A stretch of 64,000 bases of DNA from Devosia subaequoris (GTDB lineage: Bacteria; Pseudomonadota; Alphaproteobacteria; Rhizobiales; Devosiaceae), in contig NZ_JACIEW010000006.1 of the NCBI RefSeq assembly GCF_014197055.1, positions 186,001 to 250,000 of the forward strand. The letters run 5' to 3'. This document shows positions 51,700 through 58,655 of the stretch, one piece after another. Position 1 is the stretch's first letter, and each line of letters begins with the position of its first letter. The notes under the pieces are model-generated. The model worked only from the letters and a program-made list of their open reading frames with translations, was not told the DNA's origin and did not search any database. Made by a program: the position numbers and the translations under genes.

Positions 51700-53151
51700 T
51701 CAAACCCCCGTCGCCGGAATACCGCTGCGTTCCACCTTGCGCGGCGCCACGATTTCCTTCCACTGGCTGAGCGCCCGGTTCACAGGGTTTTTCGCCTCGC
51801 GGGCGACGAACTTGCCATGGCCCGGCTCGGCCTTGATCTCGCTTTCGACGATGGAGACCTTGCCGCGGCTCAAAACGAAGCGCGGCAGGCCGGTGACCTC
51901 GAAGCCTTCGAACACATTGTAGTCGATCACCGATTGCTGGGTTTTGGCCGAAATGGTCTTGGAGCGCTTGGGGTCCCAGACCATCAGGTCAGCATCGGCG
52001 CCGACCAGCACCGCACCCTTTTTGGGGTAGAGGTTGAGGATCTTGGCGATATTTGTGGAGGTGACGGCGACGAACTCGTTGGGCGTCAGTCGCCCGGTAT
52101 TGACGCCCTTGGTCCAGAGCACTGGCAGACGATCTTCAAGGCCACCTGTGCCATTGGGGATTTTCGAGAAATCGCCAACCCCGAACCGCTTCTGATCCGT
52201 GGTGAAGGCGCAATGGTCCGTCGCCACGCAGGAGAGTGAGCCGGCCTGCAGCCCGGCCCAGAGCGAATCCTGATGCTGCTTGTTGCGGAAGGGCGGGGAC
52301 ATGACGCGGCGGGCGGCGTGATCCCAGTCGGGATTGAAATATTCGCTCTCATCGAGCACCAGGTGCTGGATCAGCGGCTCGCCATAGACCCGCATGCCCT
52401 TTTGCCGGGCGCGGCGGATGGCTTCGTGCGCCTGTTCGCAAGAGGTGTGGACCACATAGAGCGGCACACCGGCCATGTCGGCCAGCATGATGGCGCGGTT
52501 GGTGGCTTCTCCCTCCACCTCGGGCGGACGGGAATAGGCATGACCTTCGGGGCCATTATTGCCCTCGGCGAGCAGTTTTGCGGTCATGGCCGCGACCACA
52601 TCGCCATTTTCGGCATGGACGAGCGGCAGCGCGCCGAGCGCGGCGCAGCGCTGGAAGCTGGCGAACATCTCGTCGTCATTGACCATCAACGCGCCCTTAT
52701 AGGCCATGAAGTGCTTGAACGAGGTGATGCCGCGGTCGACCACGTCGGCCATCTCGTTGAACACCTGCTCGCCCCACCAGGTCACGGCCATGTGGAATGA
52801 ATAGTCGGTCGAGGCCTTGCCGGACTTGTTGTCCCACATCTTGAGCGCATCGAGCAGGCTCTGCTCGGGACTGGGCAGGCAGAAATCGACCACCATGGTG
52901 GTGCCCCCCGAGAGGGCCGCGCGCGTACCGCTCTCGAAGTCGTCGGCCGAATAGGTGCCCATAAAGGGCATTTCGAGATGGGTGTGGGGATCAATGCCGC
53001 CGGGCATGACATAGCATCCGGTGGCATCGAGCTCCTCATCGCCCGAGAGGTTCTTGCCGATCTCGACAATGGTGTCGCCCTCGATCTTCACATCGGCTTC
53101 GTAGGACAGATCGGCGGTGACGATGGTGCCGTTCTTGATGACTTTGCTCAT
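51700..53151 (-). CDS. hydA: Dihydropyrimidinase (D-hydantoinase)
   Basis: A 483-aa amidohydrolase-superfamily enzyme that opens dihydrouracil and dihydrothymine to N-carbamoyl-beta-amino acids. Binuclear metal ligands are visible: HxH in GGIDPHTHLEMPFMG, the carboxylated Lys in ITSFKHFMAYKG, His in LPLVHAENGD, His in LYVVHTSCEQAH and Asp in CVATDHCAFTTDQK. The length is normal. ATG 53151 overlaps the stop of the 109-aa gene by 4 nt. It is the second step of the reductive pyrimidine pathway, between the (missing) dihydropyrimidine dehydrogenase and the amidohydrolase encoded upstream. Confidence 0.96.
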   Translation of the reverse strand: MSKVIKNGTIVTADLSYEADVKIEGDTIVEIGKNLSGDEELDATGCYVMPGGIDPHTHLEMPFMGTYSADDFESGTRAALSGGTTMVVDFCLPSPEQSLLDALKMWDNKSGKASTDYSFHMAVTWWGEQVFNEMADVVDRGITSFKHFMAYKGALMVNDDEMFASFQRCAALGALPLVHAENGDVVAAMTAKLLAEGNNGPEGHAYSRPPEVEGEATNRAIMLADMAGVPLYVVHTSCEQAHEAIRRARQKGMRVYGEPLIQHLVLDESEYFNPDWDHAARRVMSPPFRNKQHQDSLWAGLQAGSLSCVATDHCAFTTDQKRFGVGDFSKIPNGTGGLEDRLPVLWTKGVNTGRLTPNEFVAVTSTNIAKILNLYPKKGAVLVGADADLMVWDPKRSKTISAKTQQSVIDYNVFEGFEVTGLPRFVLSRGKVSIVESEIKAEPGHGKFVAREAKNPVNRALSQWKEIVAPRKVERSGIPATGV

Positions 53152-53477
53152 TTGCGCTGCTCCCTTGAGCCGAATTGATACTGATTGTTACGCAGACGGC
53201 GGCGGGCTCTTTCGATCTCTTCTGGCAAGAAAAGAGAACTCCAACGGCCCTCTTCCACCACTAACGCCTCGACTGTGAGGTCTAGGCGACCGGCCAGCAT
53301 TAGTGCTGTGTATCCGTCCGACTGGCGGTCTGAATTGATCAGAAACTTGGCAGTGGCCAATCCTCCGCGATCCGACAGCATTCCCAAGAACACAGTGGCA
53401 TTATATTTTGCCTCGGTCTTAGCGCGATTGTAGATATCAAACATCGCCCCCTGGAACGCGGTTTCTAGCGGACTCAC
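53148..53477 (-). CDS. Small protein of unknown function inside the pyrimidine operon (109 aa)
   Basis: A 109-aa, probably all-helical protein (SPLETAFQGAMFDIYNRAK, YNATVFLGMLSDRGGLATAK, DGYTALMLAGRLDLTVEALV, FLPEEIERARRRLRNNQYQF). I recall this as a widespread small family ending LF-x-EEIE-x-AR-x-RL, with no established function. GTG 53477 overlaps the stop of the amidohydrolase gene by 4 nt (GTGA), and its TGA overlaps the dihydropyrimidinase ATG by 4 nt (ATGA). Translation of all three is therefore linked. Its base composition is visibly less GC-rich than both neighbours, suggesting a separate origin. Confidence 0.75.
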   Translation of the reverse strand: MSPLETAFQGAMFDIYNRAKTEAKYNATVFLGMLSDRGGLATAKFLINSDRQSDGYTALMLAGRLDLTVEALVVEEGRWSSLFLPEEIERARRRLRNNQYQFGSREQRK

Positions 53478-54724
53478 TCCACGATCTCCGCGGTCTCGAC
53501 CACGGCGTGGAACAGCACGTCGGCGCCGGCGGTGGCCCATTCCTTCGAGATGTCTTCGGCCTCGTTGTGGCTGAGCCCGTCGACGCAGGGACACATGACC
53601 ATGGCCGTGGGTGCTACCCGGTTGATCCAGCAGGCGTCGTGGCCAGCGCCGGAGACGAGGTCGCGGTGGCTGTAGCCAAGCCGCTCGGCGGCGTCGCGGA
53701 CGGCCTTGACGCAGTTCTCGTCGAAGGTCACCGGGTCGAAATGGCCGGTGGGTTCGACATTGAGGCCAAGGCCCAGGTCTTCGGCGATCTTGCCGGCCTG
53801 GGTCTCGATCTGCTCGCGCATGGAGGTGAGCTTGTCGAGTTCGGGCGAGCGGATATCGATGGTGAACACCGCCTTGCCGGGAATGACGTTGCGCGAATTG
53901 GGATAGACATTGGCCTGGCCGACAGCGCCAACCGCATTGGGCTGATGCGCCATGGCGATCTGGTGCACCGCCTCGGTGATGCGCGCCATGCCCAGCCCGG
54001 CATTGACCCGCATGTTCATCGGGGTCGAGCCGGTGTGGGCATCCTTGCCGGTCAGGGTCACTTCGAGCCACCACAGGCCCTGCCCGTGGGTGACGACGCC
54101 AATATCCTTGCCTTCGGCCTCGAGGATCGGGCCCTGCTCGATGTGTAGTTCGAACATGGCGTGGATTCTGCGCTCGCCGACCTTTTCCGGGCCCTTCCAG
54201 CCAATGCGTTCCAACTCGTCGCCAAAGCGTTTGCCCTCTGCATCGAGCCGGTCATAGGCCCAGTCCTGGGCGTGCATGCCGGCGAAGACGCCCGAGGCGA
54301 GCATGGCCGGGGCAAAGCGGGTGCCCTCTTCATTGGTCCAGTTGGTCACCACGATCGGGCGCCTGGTCTTGATGCCGAGATCGTTGAGGGTGCGGACCAG
54401 TTCCAGCCCGCCCAGCACGCCGAGCACGCCATCATATTTGCCGCCGGTGGGCTGCGTATCGAGATGGCTGCCGACGTAAACCGGATCGAGGCTCGGGTCC
54501 TCGCCTTCCCGGCGGGCAAACATGGTGCCCATTTCATCGACGCCCAGCGTCAGTCCGGCCTCTTCACACCAGCGGGCAAAGAGCTCGCGACCCTCCTTGT
54601 CGGCATCGGTCAGGGTCTGGCGGTTATTGCCGCCCGCCACGCCCGGGCCGATTTTGGCCATTTCCATCAGGCTCTCCCAGAGCCGTTCGCCATTGATCCG
54701 AAGGTTTTCGCCGGGAGAGGTCAT
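53474..54724 (-). CDS. N-carbamoyl-beta-alanine amidohydrolase-type Zn hydrolase (M20 family)
   Basis: A 416-aa metallohydrolase of the hydantoinase/carbamoylase (M20/AllC-like) family. Metal ligands are visible: His and Asp in VGSHLDTQPTGGKYDGVLG, Glu pair in NWTNEEGTRFAPAM, His in FELHIEQGPILE and the late His in CVDGLSHNEAED. The next-to-last strand GAGHDACW is also conserved. In this gene context it should hydrolyse N-carbamoyl-beta-alanine to beta-alanine, CO2 and ammonia. Allantoate amidohydrolases and N-carbamoyl-L-amino-acid hydrolases look alike, so the assignment relies on the neighbours. Confidence 0.93.
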   Translation of the reverse strand: MTSPGENLRINGERLWESLMEMAKIGPGVAGGNNRQTLTDADKEGRELFARWCEEAGLTLGVDEMGTMFARREGEDPSLDPVYVGSHLDTQPTGGKYDGVLGVLGGLELVRTLNDLGIKTRRPIVVTNWTNEEGTRFAPAMLASGVFAGMHAQDWAYDRLDAEGKRFGDELERIGWKGPEKVGERRIHAMFELHIEQGPILEAEGKDIGVVTHGQGLWWLEVTLTGKDAHTGSTPMNMRVNAGLGMARITEAVHQIAMAHQPNAVGAVGQANVYPNSRNVIPGKAVFTIDIRSPELDKLTSMREQIETQAGKIAEDLGLGLNVEPTGHFDPVTFDENCVKAVRDAAERLGYSHRDLVSGAGHDACWINRVAPTAMVMCPCVDGLSHNEAEDISKEWATAGADVLFHAVVETAEIVE

Positions 54725-54755
54725 GATGCTTACTCGTCGTTCTGGAGTTCAGGAC

Positions 54756-54792
54756 AAAAAACCCCGCCGTCGCGTTGAGGCGACCGGCGGGG
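54756..54792 (-). terminator. Rho-independent terminator after the dehydrogenase gene
   Basis: CCCCGCCG (54762-54769) pairs with CGGCGGGG (54785-54792), extended by TCGC/GCGA with a bulge, and on the minus strand is followed by T6 (AAAAAA at 54756-54761 in reverse). It lies only about 30 bases before the amidohydrolase start, so that gene's promoter must overlap it or read-through must occur. Confidence 0.85.
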
Positions 54793-54820
54793 CTGGGAGG
54801 TTCGTGTATCAGCGCCGTGT

Positions 54821-54843
54821 TCCCTCTCCGTCCCGGAGAGGGA
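54821..54843. repeat. C/G-rich palindromic repeat
   Basis: TCCCTCTCCG (54821-54830) and CGGAGAGGGA (54834-54843) form a perfect 10-bp stem with loop TCC, between the dehydrogenase stop and its terminator. It is the clearest copy of this window's REP-like family. Confidence 0.65.
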
Positions 54844-54846
54844 GGG

Positions 54847-54880
54847 CATGGTCAGCGATTTTTTGGTGACGCTGACCATG
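54847..54880. other. Long inverted repeat just after the dehydrogenase stop
   Basis: CATGGTCAGCG (54847-54857) and CGCTGACCATG (54870-54880) are perfect 11-base arms around a 12-base loop, 5 bases from the stop codon at 54886. There is no U-run, so it may protect the mRNA 3' end or act as a protein site. Confidence 0.6.
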
Positions 54881-54885
54881 GTGTC

Positions 54886-56382
54886 CTATTTCACGCTCGG
54901 GAAGCTGAATTCGGCGCCGCCCTTGATGCCGGCGGGCCAGCGGGTGGTGACGGTTTTCAGCCTTGTGTAGAAATGAACGCCTTCGGGCCCGTAGATGGAA
55001 TGGTCGCCGAACAGGCTGCGCTTCCAACCGCCGAAGGAATGGTAGGCCACCGGCACCGGGATGGGCACGTTGATGCCGACCATGCCCACCTCGATCTTGT
55101 CGGCGAATTCGCGGGCCGCGTCGCCGTCGCGAGTGAAGATGGCGGTGCCATTGGCATATTCATGGCCGTGGATCAGATCGACCGCGTCCTTGAAGCTATC
55201 GCGGCGGACCACCGAGAGCACGGGGCCAAAGATTTCTTCCTTGTAGATCTTCATGTCCGGCTCGACATTGTCGAACAAGGTGCCGCCGACGTAATAGCCC
55301 TCTTCATAGCCCTGCAGCTTGAAGCCACGGCCATCAACGACCAGCTTGGCGCCCTCTTCGACACCACTATCAATATAGCCGAGGATCTTGTCGCGGTGCA
55401 TCTTGGTGACCACCGGACCCATTTCAGCGTCCTTGTCGGTGGCCGGGCCGATTTTCAAACTCTCGACGCGGGGTTTCAGCTTGGCAACCAGTGCGTCGGC
55501 GGTTTCCTTGCCGACGGGCACGGCGACGGAAATGGCCATGCAACGCTCGCCGGCCGAACCATAGCCGGCGCCCATCAGCGCATCGGCGGCCTGATCGAGA
55601 TCCGCATCGGGCATGATGACCATGTGGTTCTTGGCGCCGCCCAAGGCCTGCATGCGCTTACCGGCCTTCGTGCCGCGCTGATAGACGTATTCGGCGATCG
55701 GGGTGGAGCCGACAAAGGACACGGCCTTGATGTCGGGATGGTCGAGAATGCCGTCGACCATTTCCTTGTCGCCGTGAACGATGTTGAGAATGCCTTCGGG
55801 CAGCCCAGCTTCCATGAAGAGGTTCCAGGCCAGCATGGAGGCGGAAGGATCGCGCTCGGAGGGTTTCAGGATGAAGGCATTGCCGCAGGCGATGGCGGCC
55901 GGATACATCCACATCGGCACCATGGCCGGGAAGTTGAACGGGGTGATCCCGGCGACGACGCCAAGCGGCTGGCGGTCCGAATAGCTGTCGATGCGGGGGC
56001 CCACATTGCGGGAGAATTCGCCCTTGAGCAGTTGCGGGATGCCGCAGGCGAAGTCGACGCAGTCGATGCCGCGCGCCAATTCGCCCAGCGCATCGTCATG
56101 CACCTTGCCGTGTTCTTTGCTGATCTCGCGGGCGATGTCGTCAGCATATTGATCGAGCAGCGCCTTGAACTTGAACATGACGCGGGCCCGCTTCATGGGC
56201 GGGGTGTTGCCCCAGGCCACCTGCGCCTTGACCGCATTTTCGACGGCGGCGTCCAACTCACTCATGGTCGAGAGTGGCAATTCGGCACTCTGTTCGCCGG
56301 TGGCGGGGTTGAACACCGGCACGCGGCGGGTGGATGACGAAACATAGCGTTTGCCGGCGACGGCGTTTTCGATGACGTGCAT
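54886..56382 (-). CDS. mmsA: CoA-acylating (methyl)malonate-semialdehyde dehydrogenase
   Basis: A 498-aa aldehyde dehydrogenase of the MmsA/IolA type. Segments QPLGVVAGITPFNFPAMVPM and SFVGSTPIAEYVYQRG give the NAD site, and the catalytic Cys is in GSAGERCMAISVAVPVG, the MmsA-specific context. The ending LKTVTTRWPAG is also typical. The enzyme converts malonic or methylmalonic semialdehyde plus CoA to acetyl- or propionyl-CoA. With the aminotransferase upstream it would finish beta-alanine (from uracil) and 3-aminoisobutyrate (from thymine) breakdown. The start ATG is 30 bp from a palindromic operator-like site. Confidence 0.96.
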   Translation of the reverse strand: MHVIENAVAGKRYVSSSTRRVPVFNPATGEQSAELPLSTMSELDAAVENAVKAQVAWGNTPPMKRARVMFKFKALLDQYADDIAREISKEHGKVHDDALGELARGIDCVDFACGIPQLLKGEFSRNVGPRIDSYSDRQPLGVVAGITPFNFPAMVPMWMYPAAIACGNAFILKPSERDPSASMLAWNLFMEAGLPEGILNIVHGDKEMVDGILDHPDIKAVSFVGSTPIAEYVYQRGTKAGKRMQALGGAKNHMVIMPDADLDQAADALMGAGYGSAGERCMAISVAVPVGKETADALVAKLKPRVESLKIGPATDKDAEMGPVVTKMHRDKILGYIDSGVEEGAKLVVDGRGFKLQGYEEGYYVGGTLFDNVEPDMKIYKEEIFGPVLSVVRRDSFKDAVDLIHGHEYANGTAIFTRDGDAAREFADKIEVGMVGINVPIPVPVAYHSFGGWKRSLFGDHSIYGPEGVHFYTRLKTVTTRWPAGIKGGAEFSFPSVK

Positions 56383-56412
56383 CAGGGCTTCCCCTCCAGA
56401 TTGGGAACGTTC

Positions 56413-56436
56413 ATTCTATATCCATCTGTATAGAAT
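56413..56436. promoter_or_regulatory. Palindromic operator-like site upstream of mmsA
   Basis: ATTCTATA (56413-56420) and TATAGAAT (56429-56436) are perfect 8-base arms with an 8-base spacer, in the 66-bp AT-rich gap between the aminotransferase stop and the mmsA ATG. A further partial ATTCTATT lies at about 56446. It does not resemble the RutR box. A regulator-binding site is likely; the binder is unknown. Confidence 0.55.
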
Positions 56437-56448
56437 TTTTGTTCCATT

Positions 56449-57777
56449 CTATTCAAGCGTCTTGAGGATGCCCGACAAGGTCGAGACAATTTCGTCGATC
56501 TGGCTTTCCGTGATGATCAGTGGTGGGGACAGCGCGATGATGTCGCCGGTGGTGCGCACGAGCAGACCCTGTTCATAAGCCTTGAGGAAGGCGGAGAAGG
56601 CCCGCTTGGTGGGCGATCCGGCGATGGGTTCGAGCTCGATGGCGCCGACCAGGCCGATATTGCGAATATCGATGACGTGCGGCAGGCCCTTGAGGGAATG
56701 CAGCGCATCCTCCCAGGCCTTCGCCAGCTCCGCCCCGCGGGTCAGCAACCCTTCTTCCTTATAGGTATCGAGCGTGGCCAGGGCCGCCGCCGAGGCGACC
56801 GGATTGCCCGAATAGGTATAGCCGTGGAAGAACTCGATCAGATGTTCGGGACCCTGCATGAAAGTGTCGTGGATCTCGGCCGAGACCATGACCGCACCCA
56901 TGGGGATGACACCGTTAGTGAGCCCCTTGGCGGTGACCATGATGTCGGGCGTGACGCCGAAATAATCGGCCCCAAACGGGGTGCCGAGACGCCCATATCC
57001 GGTGATGACCTCGTCAAAGATCAGCAGAATGCCATGCTTTTTGGTGATCTCGCGCAGGCGCTTGAGATAGCCCGGCGGCGGAATGAGCACGCCGGTCGAT
57101 CCGGCCACCGGCTCGACGATGACCGCGGCAATGGTGGAGGCGTCGTGCAGGGTGACAATACGCTCGAGTTCATCGGCCAGATCGGCGCCATGTTCGGGCA
57201 GGCCACGCGAAAAAGCGTTCTCGGCAAGGTTGTGGGTGTGCGGCATGTGATCGACGCCGGTCAGCAGCGTGCCGAACATCTTGCGATTGGTGACGATGCC
57301 GCCCACCGAGATGCCACCGAAATTGACGCCGTGATAGGCACGCTCGCGACCAATCAGGCGGGTGCGGCTGCCCTCCCCTTTCACGCGATGATAGGCCAAG
57401 GCGACCTTGAGTGCGGTTTCCACCGATTCCGATCCGGAATTGGTGAACAGCACATGATCGAGGCCATCGGGGGTGAGATCGACCAGGCGATTGGCCAGTT
57501 CGAACGCCTTGGGATGGCCCATCTGGAAGGCGGGGGCGTAGTCGAGTTCGCCGGCCTGCTTGCCGATGGCCTCGACAATCTTGGGACGCGCATGACCCGC
57601 GTTGACGCACCACAGGCCCGCCGTGCCATCGAGCACCTGGCGGCCATCGGAGGTTGTGTAGTGCATGTCCTTGGCCGCCACGAACATGCGCGGGGCCTTC
57701 TTGAACTGACGGTTTGCCGTAAACGGCATCCAGAACGCACTGAGGTCGTTTGGCGCTACATTGGACGAAGTGGACAC
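56449..57777 (-). CDS. Omega-amino-acid:pyruvate aminotransferase (beta-alanine aminotransferase)
   Basis: A 442-aa class III PLP aminotransferase. The N-terminal phrase DLSAFWMPFTANRQFK is typical of omega-amino-acid:pyruvate transaminases. PLP-binding features are the Asp in LLIFDEVITGYGRLG and the Schiff-base Lys in IMVTAKGLTNGVIPMGAV; NSGSESVETALKVALAYHR binds phosphate. It would move the amino group of beta-alanine to pyruvate, giving malonic semialdehyde for mmsA. GTG 57777, with GGGAG upstream, was chosen so that the conserved SAFWMPFTANR segment is included; the longer open frame is not protein-like. Confidence 0.93.
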   Translation of the reverse strand: MSTSSNVAPNDLSAFWMPFTANRQFKKAPRMFVAAKDMHYTTSDGRQVLDGTAGLWCVNAGHARPKIVEAIGKQAGELDYAPAFQMGHPKAFELANRLVDLTPDGLDHVLFTNSGSESVETALKVALAYHRVKGEGSRTRLIGRERAYHGVNFGGISVGGIVTNRKMFGTLLTGVDHMPHTHNLAENAFSRGLPEHGADLADELERIVTLHDASTIAAVIVEPVAGSTGVLIPPPGYLKRLREITKKHGILLIFDEVITGYGRLGTPFGADYFGVTPDIMVTAKGLTNGVIPMGAVMVSAEIHDTFMQGPEHLIEFFHGYTYSGNPVASAAALATLDTYKEEGLLTRGAELAKAWEDALHSLKGLPHVIDIRNIGLVGAIELEPIAGSPTKRAFSAFLKAYEQGLLVRTTGDIIALSPPLIITESQIDEIVSTLSGILKTLE

Positions 57778-57850
57778 GAACGCTCGCTCCCGTTGAATTT
57801 GGCCTGGCCTCGTTTTGGGTCTTGACGCGGCGGTCCGAACCCCGGAAATT

Positions 57851-57866
57851 TTGACCAGTTGGAAAA
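57851..57866. promoter_or_regulatory. rutR: RutR-like operator between aminotransferase and rutR
   Basis: TTGACCAGTTGGAAAA matches the E. coli RutR consensus TTGACCA-N2-TGGTCAA in all but two positions. It lies 36 bp before the RutR-family gene and 74 bp before the divergent aminotransferase start, the expected place for autoregulation and control of the catabolic genes. Confidence 0.6.
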
Positions 57867-57901
57867 ATGTTAGCATCCCTGCACATTCCCGCAAGGCGAA
57901 A

Positions 57902-58639
57902 ATGTCCGGAAAAAAACTCAAAGCCGTCGAGCACCCCCCGGTCAGCGCCAAGCGGCAGCACAAGGCCGATGCCAAGGCTGCGACAAGCCATCCGCCCCAA
58001 AGGCCGCGCCCGCTGACCCGCATCCAGAAGGAAAAACAGGACATCATTCTCGAGGCCGCGCTGGAAGTGTTTTCAGTGCACGGCTTTCGCGGCTCGACGA
58101 TCGACCAGATCGCGGAAGTGGCAGGGATGAGCAAGCCGAATTTGCTCTATTACTTTCCGCGCAAGGAGGAGATCCATCGCCGGCTGATTGCCGCCCTGCT
58201 CGATACCTGGCTGGCGCCGCTACGCGACTTCGACGAGCGTGGCGACCCGTTCACCGAAATCCGCTCCTATATTCGGCGCAAGCTGGAAATGGCGCGGGAC
58301 TTTCCGCGCGAAAGCCGGCTGTTCGCCAATGAAATGCTGCAGGGCGCGCCGCGTATCAGCGAGATGATAGAGATCGATCTCAAGGCACTGGTCGATGAAA
58401 AGGCCAAGATCTTGTTGACCTGGATGGAACAGGGCCGGCTGGCCCGCACCGATCCCTATCACTTGATCTTTTCGATCTGGGCGACCACGCAACATTATGC
58501 CGATTTCGACGTGCAGGTGCGCGCCGTGCTGGGCAAAGGCCGCAATGGCGACGGGCGCTTCGAGGACGCGGCGCGCTACCTCGAACAATTGTTCATGCAT
58601 GGCCTCTCGCCCAAGCCGCGTGTAAACGGTTCGGCCTGA
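57902..58639 (+). CDS. rutR: RutR-family (TetR) pyrimidine-catabolism regulator
   Basis: A 245-aa TetR-family regulator closely resembling E. coli RutR. The HTH is EAALEVFSVHGFRGSTIDQI, then AGMSKPNLLYYFPRKEEIH. RutR-specific segments follow: LDTWLAPLRDF, IEIDLKALVDEKAKILLTWM and HLIFSIWATTQHYADFDVQV. RutR binds uracil or thymine, which releases it from DNA. The protein has a longer Lys-rich N-terminal tail (about 35 residues) than the E. coli one. ATG 57902 follows AAGGCG. It is divergent from the aminotransferase gene and convergent with the GGDEF gene. Confidence 0.9.
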   Translation: MSGKKLKAVEHPPVSAKRQHKADAKAATSHPPQRPRPLTRIQKEKQDIILEAALEVFSVHGFRGSTIDQIAEVAGMSKPNLLYYFPRKEEIHRRLIAALLDTWLAPLRDFDERGDPFTEIRSYIRRKLEMARDFPRESRLFANEMLQGAPRISEMIEIDLKALVDEKAKILLTWMEQGRLARTDPYHLIFSIWATTQHYADFDVQVRAVLGKGRNGDGRFEDAARYLEQLFMHGLSPKPRVNGSA

Positions 58640-58655
58640 CAGGCCGAGCAGCCGT

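Noticed and set aside
53507-54148. A 213-codon plus-strand open frame
   Set aside because: It is antisense to the amidohydrolase, with metal ligands intact on the minus strand.
54775-56337. A 520-codon plus-strand open frame
   Set aside because: It is antisense to mmsA; no domain and a typical shadow composition.
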